Positions 1-5,847 of a stretch of 17,984 bases of DNA are shown here, in pieces (positions within the stretch are counted from its first letter, which is position 1; every line of letters starts with the position of its first letter). Below the pieces are notes generated by a model, which was given only the letters and a program-made list of their open reading frames with translations, had not been told where the DNA came from and ran no database searches. The stretch lies in assembly GCA_003222235.1 (NCBI GenBank), contig QHVD01000330.1, positions 1 to 17,984 of the forward strand, read 5' to 3'. Made by a program: the position numbers and the translations under genes. The DNA is from Gemmatimonadota bacterium. GTDB lineage: Bacteria > Gemmatimonadota > Gemmatimonadetes > Gemmatimonadales > GWC2-71-9.

Positions 1-199
1 GCAGCGCCGGCACGGCGCGGTGAACCTCGGTGACCGTGAGCGCGGTGCGGTCCGCGCCGGGTCGCACCGACTTGACGCCCGGGAGCGCCGCGAGCTCCTC
101 CGGAGCCGGGGCCGGCGCCGCACCGTCGGCCAGCGCGAACTCGACCACGTGCTCGGCGCCGAGCGACAGGATCAGCTCACGCGGGGTCCCGAGCTTGAT
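1..199 (-). pseudogene. Displaced C-terminal part of the ABC ATPase, out of frame
   Basis: Read leftwards from base 199 in the frame beginning ATC AAG, there are 66 sense codons to the window edge with no stop. They start IKLGTPRELILSLGAEHVVE. LGTPxEL is the usual element after the last strand of DrrA/CcmA-type ATPases, followed by their C-terminal extension. It should follow CDRV plus about eight residues (the pattern xIVDxGRV). Those residues, plus one base, are missing, so the gene is split. The segment has no start of its own and is not an independent gene. Confidence 0.75.
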
Positions 200-801
200 A
201 CGCGATCGCAGAGACGCTCGGCCTCCTCCATGTAGTGCGTGGTGAGAAGCACGGTGCCGCCGGCGGCGCGGAACCGGCTGATCACGTCCCACAGCTGGCG
301 GCGCGACTGCGGGTCGAGCCCCGTCGTCGGCTCGTCGAGAAACAAGAGCTCCGGGCGAGAGACGAGGGCGCACGCCACCGCGAGCCGTTGCTTCTGCCCC
401 CCCGAGAGCTTGCCGACCCAGGAGCGGCGCTTCTCCTCGAGCTCGACGAGCGCCAGCACCTCGTCCACCGAGTGGGAGCTGCGATAGAAGCTCCCGAACA
501 GCCGCACCGTCTCCTGCACCGAGAGCTTGTCGCCGAGCTGCGTCTCCTGGAGCTGGATGCCGAGCCGCTCGCGCAGCGCCCGGGACTCGGGCCCGTCGCG
601 CCAGCGCATGCCCAGCACCTCGACGTCGCCCGAGTCCGGCTCCGTGAGGCCTTCCAGGATCTCGATCGTCGTGGTCTTGCCCGCGCCGTTCGGCCCGAGC
701 AGGCCGAAGCACTCGCCCGTCTCGACGGTGAGATCGACCCCGGCGACCGCGACGACGTCCGCGTATCGCTTGACGAGGCCGGCGCAGCGGATCGCGGGCA
801 C
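172..801 (-). CDS. ABC transporter ATP-binding protein (drug/lipid export type), C-terminus frameshifted
   Basis: ATPase subunit of a two-gene ABC exporter of the CcmA/DrrA type, which drives a separate membrane permease, presumably encoded beyond the left edge. Counting from the GTG start at 801, the visible motifs are Walker A GPNGAGKT (36-43), signature LSGGQ (132-136), Walker B plus catalytic Glu LLFLDEP (E157), D-loop GLD, and H-loop H189 in TTHYMEE. The nucleotide-binding core is therefore complete. After CDRV (about base 199) the frame runs into SSSGPRVS and a stop, whereas family members continue with a strand and a LGTPxEL motif. That missing part is present in another frame at 1-199. 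The GTG lies 2 bases after the TGA of a gene-tail remnant (804-845), so translation was probably once coupled. The call as an ATPase is firm. Whether the gene is broken or the assembly is wrong is open. Confidence 0.85.
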   Translation of the reverse strand: MPAIRCAGLVKRYADVVAVAGVDLTVETGECFGLLGPNGAGKTTTIEILEGLTEPDSGDVEVLGMRWRDGPESRALRERLGIQLQETQLGDKLSVQETVRLFGSFYRSSHSVDEVLALVELEEKRRSWVGKLSGGQKQRLAVACALVSRPELLFLDEPTTGLDPQSRRQLWDVISRFRAAGGTVLLTTHYMEEAERLCDRVSSSGPRVS

Positions 802-803
802 GG

Positions 804-845
804 TCAGCGAGCCTGCTCCAAGTCCTTCTTCTCCGGGGTCATCGC
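804..845 (-). pseudogene. 3'-end remnant of a paralogue of the 5466-5840 gene
   Basis: On the minus strand these bases read A-MTPEKKDLEQAR-stop. The complete gene at 5466-5840 ends A-MTPEKEDSEPAG-stop. Including the two bases after the stop, 38 of 44 positions match, and 9 of 13 residues are the same. Upstream of this tail the frame meets a TAA (at GCC GCG), so the body of the gene is absent. The tail stops 2 bases before the GTG of the ABC ATPase, an operon-like junction. The simplest reading is that a gene of this family once sat directly upstream of the ATPase and its body was lost or replaced by the plus-strand island. Chance similarity of this length and in the same frame is unlikely. 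Confidence 0.65.
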
Positions 846-1052
846 GGCTTACTGGCGCTACTCGGGCACGAGGCGTCTAACTCATAGATCGCACTTCGTC
901 ACCCGGGAATGATAGCGCCCTCCCGTGCCTCGCGGCGCAACTTATCGCGCATGCGCTCGCATTGCCGGACAAAACGCCCTCTAGCGATCCCAAGCTGGCT
1001 TGCTCCATTTTCAGGGCGTTCTGAGGTCAACGAGCGGAATTAGGAGGCTCCC
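846..1052. other. Divergent intergenic region with an inverted repeat
   Basis: About 200 bases lie between the leftward ABC ATPase and the rightward gene at 1053. No ORF is credible here. An inverted repeat, AACGCCCT (972-979) and AGGGCGTT (1013-1020), is separated by 33 bases and sits just ahead of the Shine-Dalgarno AGGAGG at 1042-1047. It could be an operator, or a leader hairpin. I see no strong -35/-10 pair, though promoters for both directions should lie here. Confidence 0.4.
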
Positions 1053-1583
1053 ATGACCTGCCGTCTCGCAGTCACGCTTCTCCTCGGTCTCGTGCCCATG
1101 GTCGCATGCACCGCCGCAGCTCAAACCGCTCGTGTTGGCGCCCACTACGGCGTCAACCTCAGTGACGGTCACTGGGAGGATGAGCGTCTCGGCGCGCAGG
1201 CCTCTGTTCACATCATCGGTCCAGTTGAGACCGCCGGCGCGTTCAGCGTCTTCACCGACTGGCCCGGCGCCACCGGCTTCACCGGCTCAGCGTGGCAGGC
1301 CTACTGGACGATGCGCGTTAGGCCGCGAGGCCCATCGTCATTCGCGTCCGTCGGCTATGGCTTCATTCTGATACGCAGCAGTTTGCGCAACGCGAGCCTC
1401 CAGCTCGACACCTCCGGCAGCACCTTCACCGACGCCATCGTGCTCGGTCTGGAAGCCCCCACCCCCTACGTTCGCCCGTTCGCGGACCTGTATCTGATTG
1501 ATATTCTCGATCGTGAGTCCGCCGTCGGCGTGAATCTCCTCATGGGCGTCCAGATCCGCTTGCCAACCCGGAGGTCGAGCTGA
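1053..1583 (+). CDS. Exported hypothetical protein, possible small outer-membrane barrel
   Basis: A 176-residue protein. The start is fixed by AGGAGG at 1042-1047, five bases before the ATG. The N-terminus is a signal peptide: MTCR, then a hydrophobic stretch (about residues 5-19), then cleavage probably after AAAQ (residues 21-24). VAC at 17-19 could instead be a poor lipobox. The mature part alternates polar and apolar residues with several aromatic strands (AYWTMRVRP, FASVGYGFIL, LYLIDIL, NLLMGVQIRLP), as in small beta-barrels or lipocalin-like proteins. I do not recognise a family. It begins the plus-strand island and is followed 86 bases later by another exported protein. Function unknown. 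Confidence 0.7.
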   Translation: MTCRLAVTLLLGLVPMVACTAAAQTARVGAHYGVNLSDGHWEDERLGAQASVHIIGPVETAGAFSVFTDWPGATGFTGSAWQAYWTMRVRPRGPSSFASVGYGFILIRSSLRNASLQLDTSGSTFTDAIVLGLEAPTPYVRPFADLYLIDILDRESAVGVNLLMGVQIRLPTRRSS

Positions 1584-1669
1584 GCGCACGGCCTAAACCC
1601 CGCAGCTTGCGCGCGGTCCGTTCTATGAGAGCGAGGCCGCGCGCAGCCATTGGACCCAAGGAGCCCATT

Positions 1670-2071
1670 ATGAATTCCCGCAGATGCTACTTGGCTGCCA
1701 TCGGCCTGGCTGTCGGTGCAGTCGCTCGATGCGCGAGTTCCAGTGGGCCGAGTCTACCGCCTTGCACTGATCCGGTCACTCTGACAGCCACAACCGCTCT
1801 CGAGCCTGGTTTCGCTTGGACGCCCAACTGCCTCGTCGACCAAGTCACTCTTGAGGAGAACATCGCGCCGTCTGCGGGAGGTCCTCAGGCGAGGTGGGCG
1901 ATTAGATCTCGGGTGACGGGCCAGGGGACACCCTCGCCGCTCCGCTACGGGGACGTGCCCGCGAGCATGGAGGAACTCCTCAGCGCGGCGACCTTGGTCG
2001 CTGGTCATGAGTACAGTGCCCGCGTCTTTGCCGGTACGGTCGTGGTGGGTCACGCAGTGTTTAGACCGTAG
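1670..2071 (+). CDS. Putative exported lipoprotein, hypothetical
   Basis: A 133-residue protein. AAGGAG at 1658-1663, six bases before ATG 1670, decides this start; a longer reading from 1607 would bury the signal peptide. The N-terminus is MNSRR plus a hydrophobic stretch ending AVARC, then a Ser/Pro-rich linker CASSSGPSLPPC. It looks like a lipoprotein signal with Cys21 as the modified residue, but the residue before Cys is Arg, which lipoboxes normally do not tolerate. Lipidation is therefore uncertain. The rest is probably beta-rich and holds two further cysteines. No family recognised. The stop TAG overlaps the AGGA that precedes the slipin start six bases on, so the two are probably co-transcribed. 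Confidence 0.65.
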   Translation: MNSRRCYLAAIGLAVGAVARCASSSGPSLPPCTDPVTLTATTALEPGFAWTPNCLVDQVTLEENIAPSAGGPQARWAIRSRVTGQGTPSPLRYGDVPASMEELLSAATLVAGHEYSARVFAGTVVVGHAVFRP

Positions 2072-2077
2072 GACTCT

Positions 2078-2839
2078 ATGACACCCCTCATGGTCGTCGG
2101 TGCCGTCGTGCTGATCCTCTTGGTTTCCGGGCTCCGGATTGCGCAGGAATATGAGCGTGGCGTGGTCTTTCGGCTTGGTCGGTTTAGGGGGCTGCGAGGA
2201 CCTGGGCTGTTCTGGATTGTTCCACTGGCCATAGAACGCGCGGTCATCATCGACATCCGAACGCGAACGGTGTCCGCCGAACAGCAAGAGACGATCACGC
2301 GTGACAGCGTTACGATCAAGCTCAACGCCGTGCTCTGGTATCGGATCGTAGATGCCGGAAAGTCCGTGATTGCGGTGTCTGAAGCTCAAAATGCTGTTTA
2401 TCAGCTGGCCTTGACGGGCCTGCGGAACATTCTGGACGAGGTTCTGCAGGAACGCGACAAGATCAACGTGCTTCTCAAAGAGAGCATCTCGGGCTCAACC
2501 ACGCCGTGGGGTATCGAGGTCGAGAGGTTTGAGATGAAAGACGTAGAGCTACCCGAAGCCATGCAACAGGTGATGGCCATGCAAGCTGAAGCGATCCGGG
2601 AGAAACGCGCGCGTATTATCAAGGCCGAAGCCGAATTGGAAGCGTCGGAAAAGCTCGCGGCCGCATCCGCCAAGATGGCCGGTAATCCAGCGGCGCTGGA
2701 ATTGCGCCGCATGCAAATGATCGCGGAGGTAGGAGCAGAGAATAACAGTACAACTGTCTTGATGATTCCGTCGGAGTTCGCGACCCTATCGAAGACTCTG
2801 AGTGAATACCTTCGTGAGCGATTGTCCGACAAAGCGTGA
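2078..2839 (+). CDS. Slipin/stomatin-like SPFH (band 7) membrane protein
   Basis: A 253-residue member of the prokaryotic stomatin (slipin) family, inner-membrane scaffold proteins that oligomerise and organise membrane microdomains. Seen in order: one N-terminal membrane segment (4-19), the family hallmark QEYERGVVFRLGRF (23-36), the SPFH core with IDIRTRTVS and TRDSVTIKLNAVLWYRI (75-90), then MKDVELPEAMQ (153-163) and a charged coiled-coil helix with EAIREKRARIIKAEAELEAS (171-190). The C-terminal NSTTV element is kept, but the usual PxPIDLL ending is replaced by IPSEFATL. At residues 116-120 the text is RNILD, where relatives read about RNVxGQHxLD, so some five residues are missing in frame. 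Slipins usually pair with NfeD; no nfeD gene is here. Base composition is clearly lower in GC than the flanking minus-strand genes, suggesting transfer. AGGA at 2070-2073 precedes the start. Confidence 0.92.
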   Translation: MTPLMVVGAVVLILLVSGLRIAQEYERGVVFRLGRFRGLRGPGLFWIVPLAIERAVIIDIRTRTVSAEQQETITRDSVTIKLNAVLWYRIVDAGKSVIAVSEAQNAVYQLALTGLRNILDEVLQERDKINVLLKESISGSTTPWGIEVERFEMKDVELPEAMQQVMAMQAEAIREKRARIIKAEAELEASEKLAAASAKMAGNPAALELRRMQMIAEVGAENNSTTVLMIPSEFATLSKTLSEYLRERLSDKA

Positions 2840-3051
2840 AGCTGCTGTATAAGCAGCCTGCATGGGTACGCAGCGGAATTAGGCGGCGAGGCTCGCAGTC
2901 TAATACCGGTTTTAGGTGGCGCGATCGCGCTCTCTTCCACAATGCAGGTGGGACCACTAGCTGCCGTGGAGCATGGGGTACAGATTCCTCGACGTCCGCG
3001 GGTCTTACCGGTGCAACTTGGTTCAGGAACGACTCAACGAGGAGGATCTCT
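2840..3051. other. Intergenic region with a short hairpin after the slipin gene
   Basis: Two bases after the slipin stop lies a 6-bp hairpin, GCTGCT (2841-2846) and AGCAGC (2852-2857) with a five-base loop. There is no following T-run, so it would be a weak terminator at best. AGCGGAATTAGGCGGC at 2872-2887 closely repeats bases 1033-1048, in front of the first island gene. The rest shows no credible ORF. GAGGAGG at 3039-3045 belongs to the gene at 3052. Confidence 0.4.
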
Positions 3052-3456
3052 ATGCTAGGCGAAAGGATCAGTGCAGAATCCGGCAAGGTGACAGCGCAAC
3101 GAGTGCTACCGAACCCGGGCGGGGGTCCGAAGATGGAGACCTCATTCCAGGCCACGGGGAAGCTGTTGGGTGAGGACGAAACAGACACCGGGACCTACTC
3201 GGCTGTTGTCCGGCCCGACGGAACCCTGTACGGCGAGGGCCAGGGTGTGGTCATGGGAAAGAACGGGGACTTGGCCACCTGGATCGGCCAAGGTGTCGGG
3301 ACGATCAAGAAAGATGGTTCCGTCAGCTATCGCGGCGCCCTGTACTATCAGACCTCCTCTCCGAGGTGGTCCCGCCTGAACAGCATCGCCGGGATCTTCG
3401 AATATGAGGTGGACGCGCAGGGTAACGCGCGCTCTGAGATCTCGGAGTGGAAGTAG
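3052..3456 (+). CDS. Hypothetical cytosolic 134-residue protein, probably beta-rich
   Basis: The start is decided by GAGGAGG at 3039-3045, six bases before ATG 3052. The open frame extends upstream to 2836, but that part has no ribosome site and overlaps the slipin stop. The protein (MLGERISAESGKVTAQRVLP...) has no signal peptide or membrane segment. It contains many Gly-rich turns (VVRPDGTLYGEGQGVVMGKNGDLATWIGQG) and ends EYEVDAQGNARSEISEWK. Such alternating turns and strands suggest a small beta-barrel, in general shape like DUF3224 proteins, but I cannot assign a family from the sequence alone. It lies between the slipin and the hairpin cluster and appears separately transcribed. Function unknown. 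Confidence 0.7.
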   Translation: MLGERISAESGKVTAQRVLPNPGGGPKMETSFQATGKLLGEDETDTGTYSAVVRPDGTLYGEGQGVVMGKNGDLATWIGQGVGTIKKDGSVSYRGALYYQTSSPRWSRLNSIAGIFEYEVDAQGNARSEISEWK

Positions 3457-3854
3457 CAAACGCGGCTCCAGGCGGTTCCTGCCGCCTTCGGCTTCCGCCG
3501 CCACCTCGGCAAGGCCCGCTCGATCAGGGTTCTCGTGCCTCAGGCGCGACTGCCCGAACTGGCATGAGGGTCTGGTCGGGCGCCGCGGTCGGCTCTTCGC
3601 GTCCCCGACACGAGAGGCGAAGTCGCTGCTGAAAAGGGTCGTTGAGGGGTTGCGACGGGTGATCGCACGGGCTGAAGCCCGGCCTCGGCTGCGGGGTTCG
3701 TCCTGAAGGACGGCGGCGCACCAGCGTCCTTCAGGACGCGCTCGGGCCGAGGGCGCCCTTCAGGGCGTCCAATCAATTCACGTCGCGACTCTTCAGGCGG
3801 GTTTCAGCACTCCGTTGGACGGCTGCACTGACAATCGAAGGAGGACAGGGCAGA
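3457..3854. other. Gene-free stretch, repeat-rich in its second half
   Basis: Bases 3457-3660 hold only overlapping short frames with biased, Arg-rich translations and no ribosome site, so I see no gene there. Bases 3668-3770 carry the hairpin cluster described separately. 3771-3854 leads into the DUF2277 gene and contains AAGGAGG at 3838-3844. Confidence 0.5.
3668..3768. repeat. Cluster of REP-like palindromes sharing a CTGAAG/CTTCAG centre
   Basis: Four small hairpins follow one another: CGGGCT-GA-AGCCCG (3668-3681), GTCCTGAAGGAC (3700-3711), GTCCTTCAGGAC (3726-3737) and CGCCCT-TC-AGGGCG (3754-3767). Each has a GA or TC two-base loop between CT and AG. The middle two are also mirror copies of each other: bases 3699-3712 and 3725-3738 form a perfect 14-bp inverted repeat with a 12-base loop. 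Alternating palindromes of this kind resemble REP/BIME elements, which are mobilised by REP-associated tyrosine transposases. No such transposase is in the window. They could also act as a bidirectional terminator between the genes at 3052 and 3855. Confidence 0.6.
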
Positions 3855-4076
3855 ATGTGTCGGAACATCAAACGGCTGCGGCACCCTGATCATGCTCCGA
3901 GCGATGCGGAGCTCCACGACGCCGCTCTGCAGTTCGTTCGCAAGATCAGCGGCTTCCACGCTCCGTCCAAGGCCAACCAAGCCGCGTTCGACGCAGCCGT
4001 ACGGCAGGTGGCCGCCGCCGGTCGGGTGCTGTTCGACTCTTTCCAGATTCGGGGTCACGAGCGGGCAGCCGTCTAA
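3855..4076 (+). CDS. DUF2277 family protein
   Basis: A 73-residue protein starting MCRNIKRLRHPDHAPSDAEL, with the internal hallmark LQFVRKISGFHAPSKANQAAF (residues 26-46) followed by AVRQVAAAGRVLFDS. The opening CRNIK, the FVRKxSG motif and the length are those of DUF2277, a small, probably helical cytosolic family of unknown function found sporadically in many bacteria. AAGGAGG at 3838-3844 supports the start, though the 10-base spacing is long. The stop lies in GTCTAAC (4071-4077), 64 bases before the proposed start of the serine hydrolase, so the two may share a transcript. Family call is confident, role is not known. Confidence 0.88.
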   Translation: MCRNIKRLRHPDHAPSDAELHDAALQFVRKISGFHAPSKANQAAFDAAVRQVAAAGRVLFDSFQIRGHERAAV

Positions 4077-4140
4077 CATCCTTGGACCTAGCGGCCGGTC
4101 ATCGCTCATAGGGAGCCTGCCGCCGATCATCGCACCTCTC

Positions 4141-5439
4141 TTGAGACGCCTCACCACTGTCCTGCTCGCCGCATGCATCCTTTATCGCCCAGGTGCGGCT
4201 CAGACGGATACAGGGACTGCTGTCGCCGCCGGCGGTCGCGTGATGCTGCTGAACCGCACTGGCCACTGGGATCAGGCGGCGGAGCTCGCGCAACGGCTCC
4301 TTGCAGTCGTGCCGCCGGACTCGATGGTCCCCCGTTGCGAGCTCTATTTCAATCTCGCCTACGCACAGCTGCGCTTGGGGCACATCTCTGACGCGGCGAC
4401 CAGCATGAATGCGTTCGACCAGGCATGTGCGTCGCTGCCACCAAACCACTCGTTGCGAGTAGCGGCCGGCCAGGTGCGCGCCGAGCTCGGCCCCCACGCG
4501 CCGGTCACGCCTCCTGTCGCAGACGATGGATTCTGGCAGACCGCCGACCCTACGACTGTGGGGGTCGATGCTGACGCGCTCGAGCGCCACCGCGCGCTAT
4601 GTGAGCAGAGCGGTGCGGACGCGTGCGTGGTCGTTCGTCGCGGCAAGATCGTGCAGGAGTGGTACTCGCCACGATTCCACACGCCCGCAATGGCCATGTC
4701 GAGCACGAAATCTGTCACCGGACTGCTCGTCGGCATGCTGCTCGACGAGGGGAAAATCCCGAGCCTCGGCACGCCGGTCTGTCAGTACCTCGCACAATGG
4801 TGCGCGGGCGATAAAGCTCACGTCACGCTCACGCACCTGCTCACGATGACCTCTGGACTCCCGCGGATGTATGCGGAGGGCGTCGGATCGGTGAGCGACA
4901 AGGACCCCTTCGTCGTCGCTCTGCCCCTCGCCGCCACACCCGGAACCACTTGGGCGTACAGCAACGAGGGCGTGCAACTCCTCTCGCCCATTCTGGACAA
5001 GGCCGCCGGTGAGCCGATTCAGGACTACGCGCACAGGCGTCTGTTCGAGCCCCTGGGCATGCGCGAAACGCGCCTCCACCTCGACGAGCGCGCTCATGCG
5101 TGGACCTATGCAGACATGGAAACGACGCCGAGGGATTTCGCACGACTGGGCGTGCTCATGCTGAATCGTGGCGTATGGCAGGGACGGCGCGTTGTCAGCG
5201 AGGCGTGGGTGCAGCGGTCTACGGAGCCGTCCCAGGACTTGAACCGCCAGTACGGGTTGCTCTGGTGGCTCATCGAAGCGCCGCAAGGCTATGCGGCGCG
5301 CGGCTACCTCGACACGAACCTCTACGTCTTCCCGGCCCAGGAGCTCGTGGTCGTGCGGATGCAATCAAGACCGGTTGCAGGGTCGATCCCGTACGAGCCC
5401 GCCGCGCTTCATCTCCTCGCCGAACTCGTGCATCCATGA
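4141..5439 (+). CDS. Secreted serine hydrolase, beta-lactamase/PBP class C fold
   Basis: About 432 residues from the proposed TTG at 4141, the nearest plausible start before the signal peptide (RRLTTVLLAACIL...GAAQ, cleavage near residue 21). The same frame is open back to 3892, but there it only shadows DUF2277. No good Shine-Dalgarno is seen. Residues about 35-115 form helical pairs resembling TPR repeats (ELYFNLAYAQLRLGHISDA). The catalytic domain follows with SSTK, giving nucleophile S187 and K190, then YSN at 273-275 and the fold element EPLGMRET. The third motif (KTG or HxG in relatives) appears as AARGYLDTN, so it is not canonical. The family includes esterases, D-aminopeptidases and 6-aminohexanoate-dimer hydrolases; true antibiotic hydrolysis is not implied. 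It ends the island, 26 bases from the convergent gene. Confidence 0.85.
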   Translation: MRRLTTVLLAACILYRPGAAQTDTGTAVAAGGRVMLLNRTGHWDQAAELAQRLLAVVPPDSMVPRCELYFNLAYAQLRLGHISDAATSMNAFDQACASLPPNHSLRVAAGQVRAELGPHAPVTPPVADDGFWQTADPTTVGVDADALERHRALCEQSGADACVVVRRGKIVQEWYSPRFHTPAMAMSSTKSVTGLLVGMLLDEGKIPSLGTPVCQYLAQWCAGDKAHVTLTHLLTMTSGLPRMYAEGVGSVSDKDPFVVALPLAATPGTTWAYSNEGVQLLSPILDKAAGEPIQDYAHRRLFEPLGMRETRLHLDERAHAWTYADMETTPRDFARLGVLMLNRGVWQGRRVVSEAWVQRSTEPSQDLNRQYGLLWWLIEAPQGYAARGYLDTNLYVFPAQELVVVRMQSRPVAGSIPYEPAALHLLAELVHP

Positions 5440-5465
5440 GGGCGTAGAGTTCGATCCTGGGCCGG

Positions 5466-5840
5466 TCAGCCGGCCGGCTCGGAGTCCTCCTTCTCCGGGG
5501 TCATCGCCACTTTGAGCGCGTGGTCGAGCTGCATGCGCAGGCTGTTCACCCCGTCCCTGAGACCCCGGATCTTCATGTCGAGGCCGCCGCCGCGGCCCGC
5601 CATGACCGACATGTATCCCGCGACGTCGGCGATCGTCCCGATGTTCGCCGTGAGCGCCCGCTGGCGCATCTGCGACATCTCGCGCGCCACCACTTCGCAG
5701 ATGCGCTCCAGGACCAGCGCCTTCGCCGCCCGGCTCTGGTCGAGCTCGGCGACGAGCTTCGCGACGTGGTCCACCACCTTCTCGAACTCGCGGATCTCCT
5801 CGACGCGCCGTTGTTGAGCGGCGCTCAGCTTCTGCGCCAT
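5466..5840 (-). CDS. Hypothetical coiled-coil protein
   Basis: A 124-residue cytosolic protein beginning MAQKLSAAQQRRVEEIREFE; a longer frame upstream overlaps the phosphatase gene and is rejected. Residues 5-62 form a charged amphipathic helix suited to coiled-coil pairing. A Gly-rich turn AGRGGG (81-86) and a second helix (87-112) follow, then a charged tail MTPEKEDSEPAG. There is no signal or membrane segment. ATG lies 7 bases after the stop of the phosphatase gene without a clear Shine-Dalgarno, suggesting coupled translation. A tail of a paralogue is preserved upstream of the ABC ATPase at 804-845, which hints that this family habitually sits in front of an ABC ATPase. Family and function not recognised. 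Confidence 0.75.
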   Translation of the reverse strand: MAQKLSAAQQRRVEEIREFEKVVDHVAKLVAELDQSRAAKALVLERICEVVAREMSQMRQRALTANIGTIADVAGYMSVMAGRGGGLDMKIRGLRDGVNSLRMQLDHALKVAMTPEKEDSEPAG

Positions 5841-5847
5841 GGCGGGC

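Noticed and set aside
2841..2857. Intrinsic terminator after the slipin gene
   Set aside because: The stem is only 6 bp and no T-run follows. Kept only as a hairpin within the intergenic entry.
3404..3706. 100-residue plus-strand frame after the 134-residue protein
   Set aside because: Low-complexity Arg/Ser-rich translation, no ribosome site, and it overlaps the previous gene and the hairpins.
875..4140. Integron cassette array, suggested by GTCTAAC at 875-881 and at 4071-4077 (over the DUF2277 stop)
   Set aside because: An attC site needs a matching GTTRRRY about 60-130 bases on with a folded centre. None follows either copy, and no integrase gene is seen.
3892..4140. Longer N-terminus for the serine hydrolase
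   Set aside because: This part overlaps DUF2277 in another frame and would bury the signal peptide inside the protein.
4141..5439. Antibiotic-resistance beta-lactamase
   Set aside because: The fold and SxxK/YxN motifs are shared by many esterases and peptidases, and the third motif is non-canonical, so resistance cannot be claimed.
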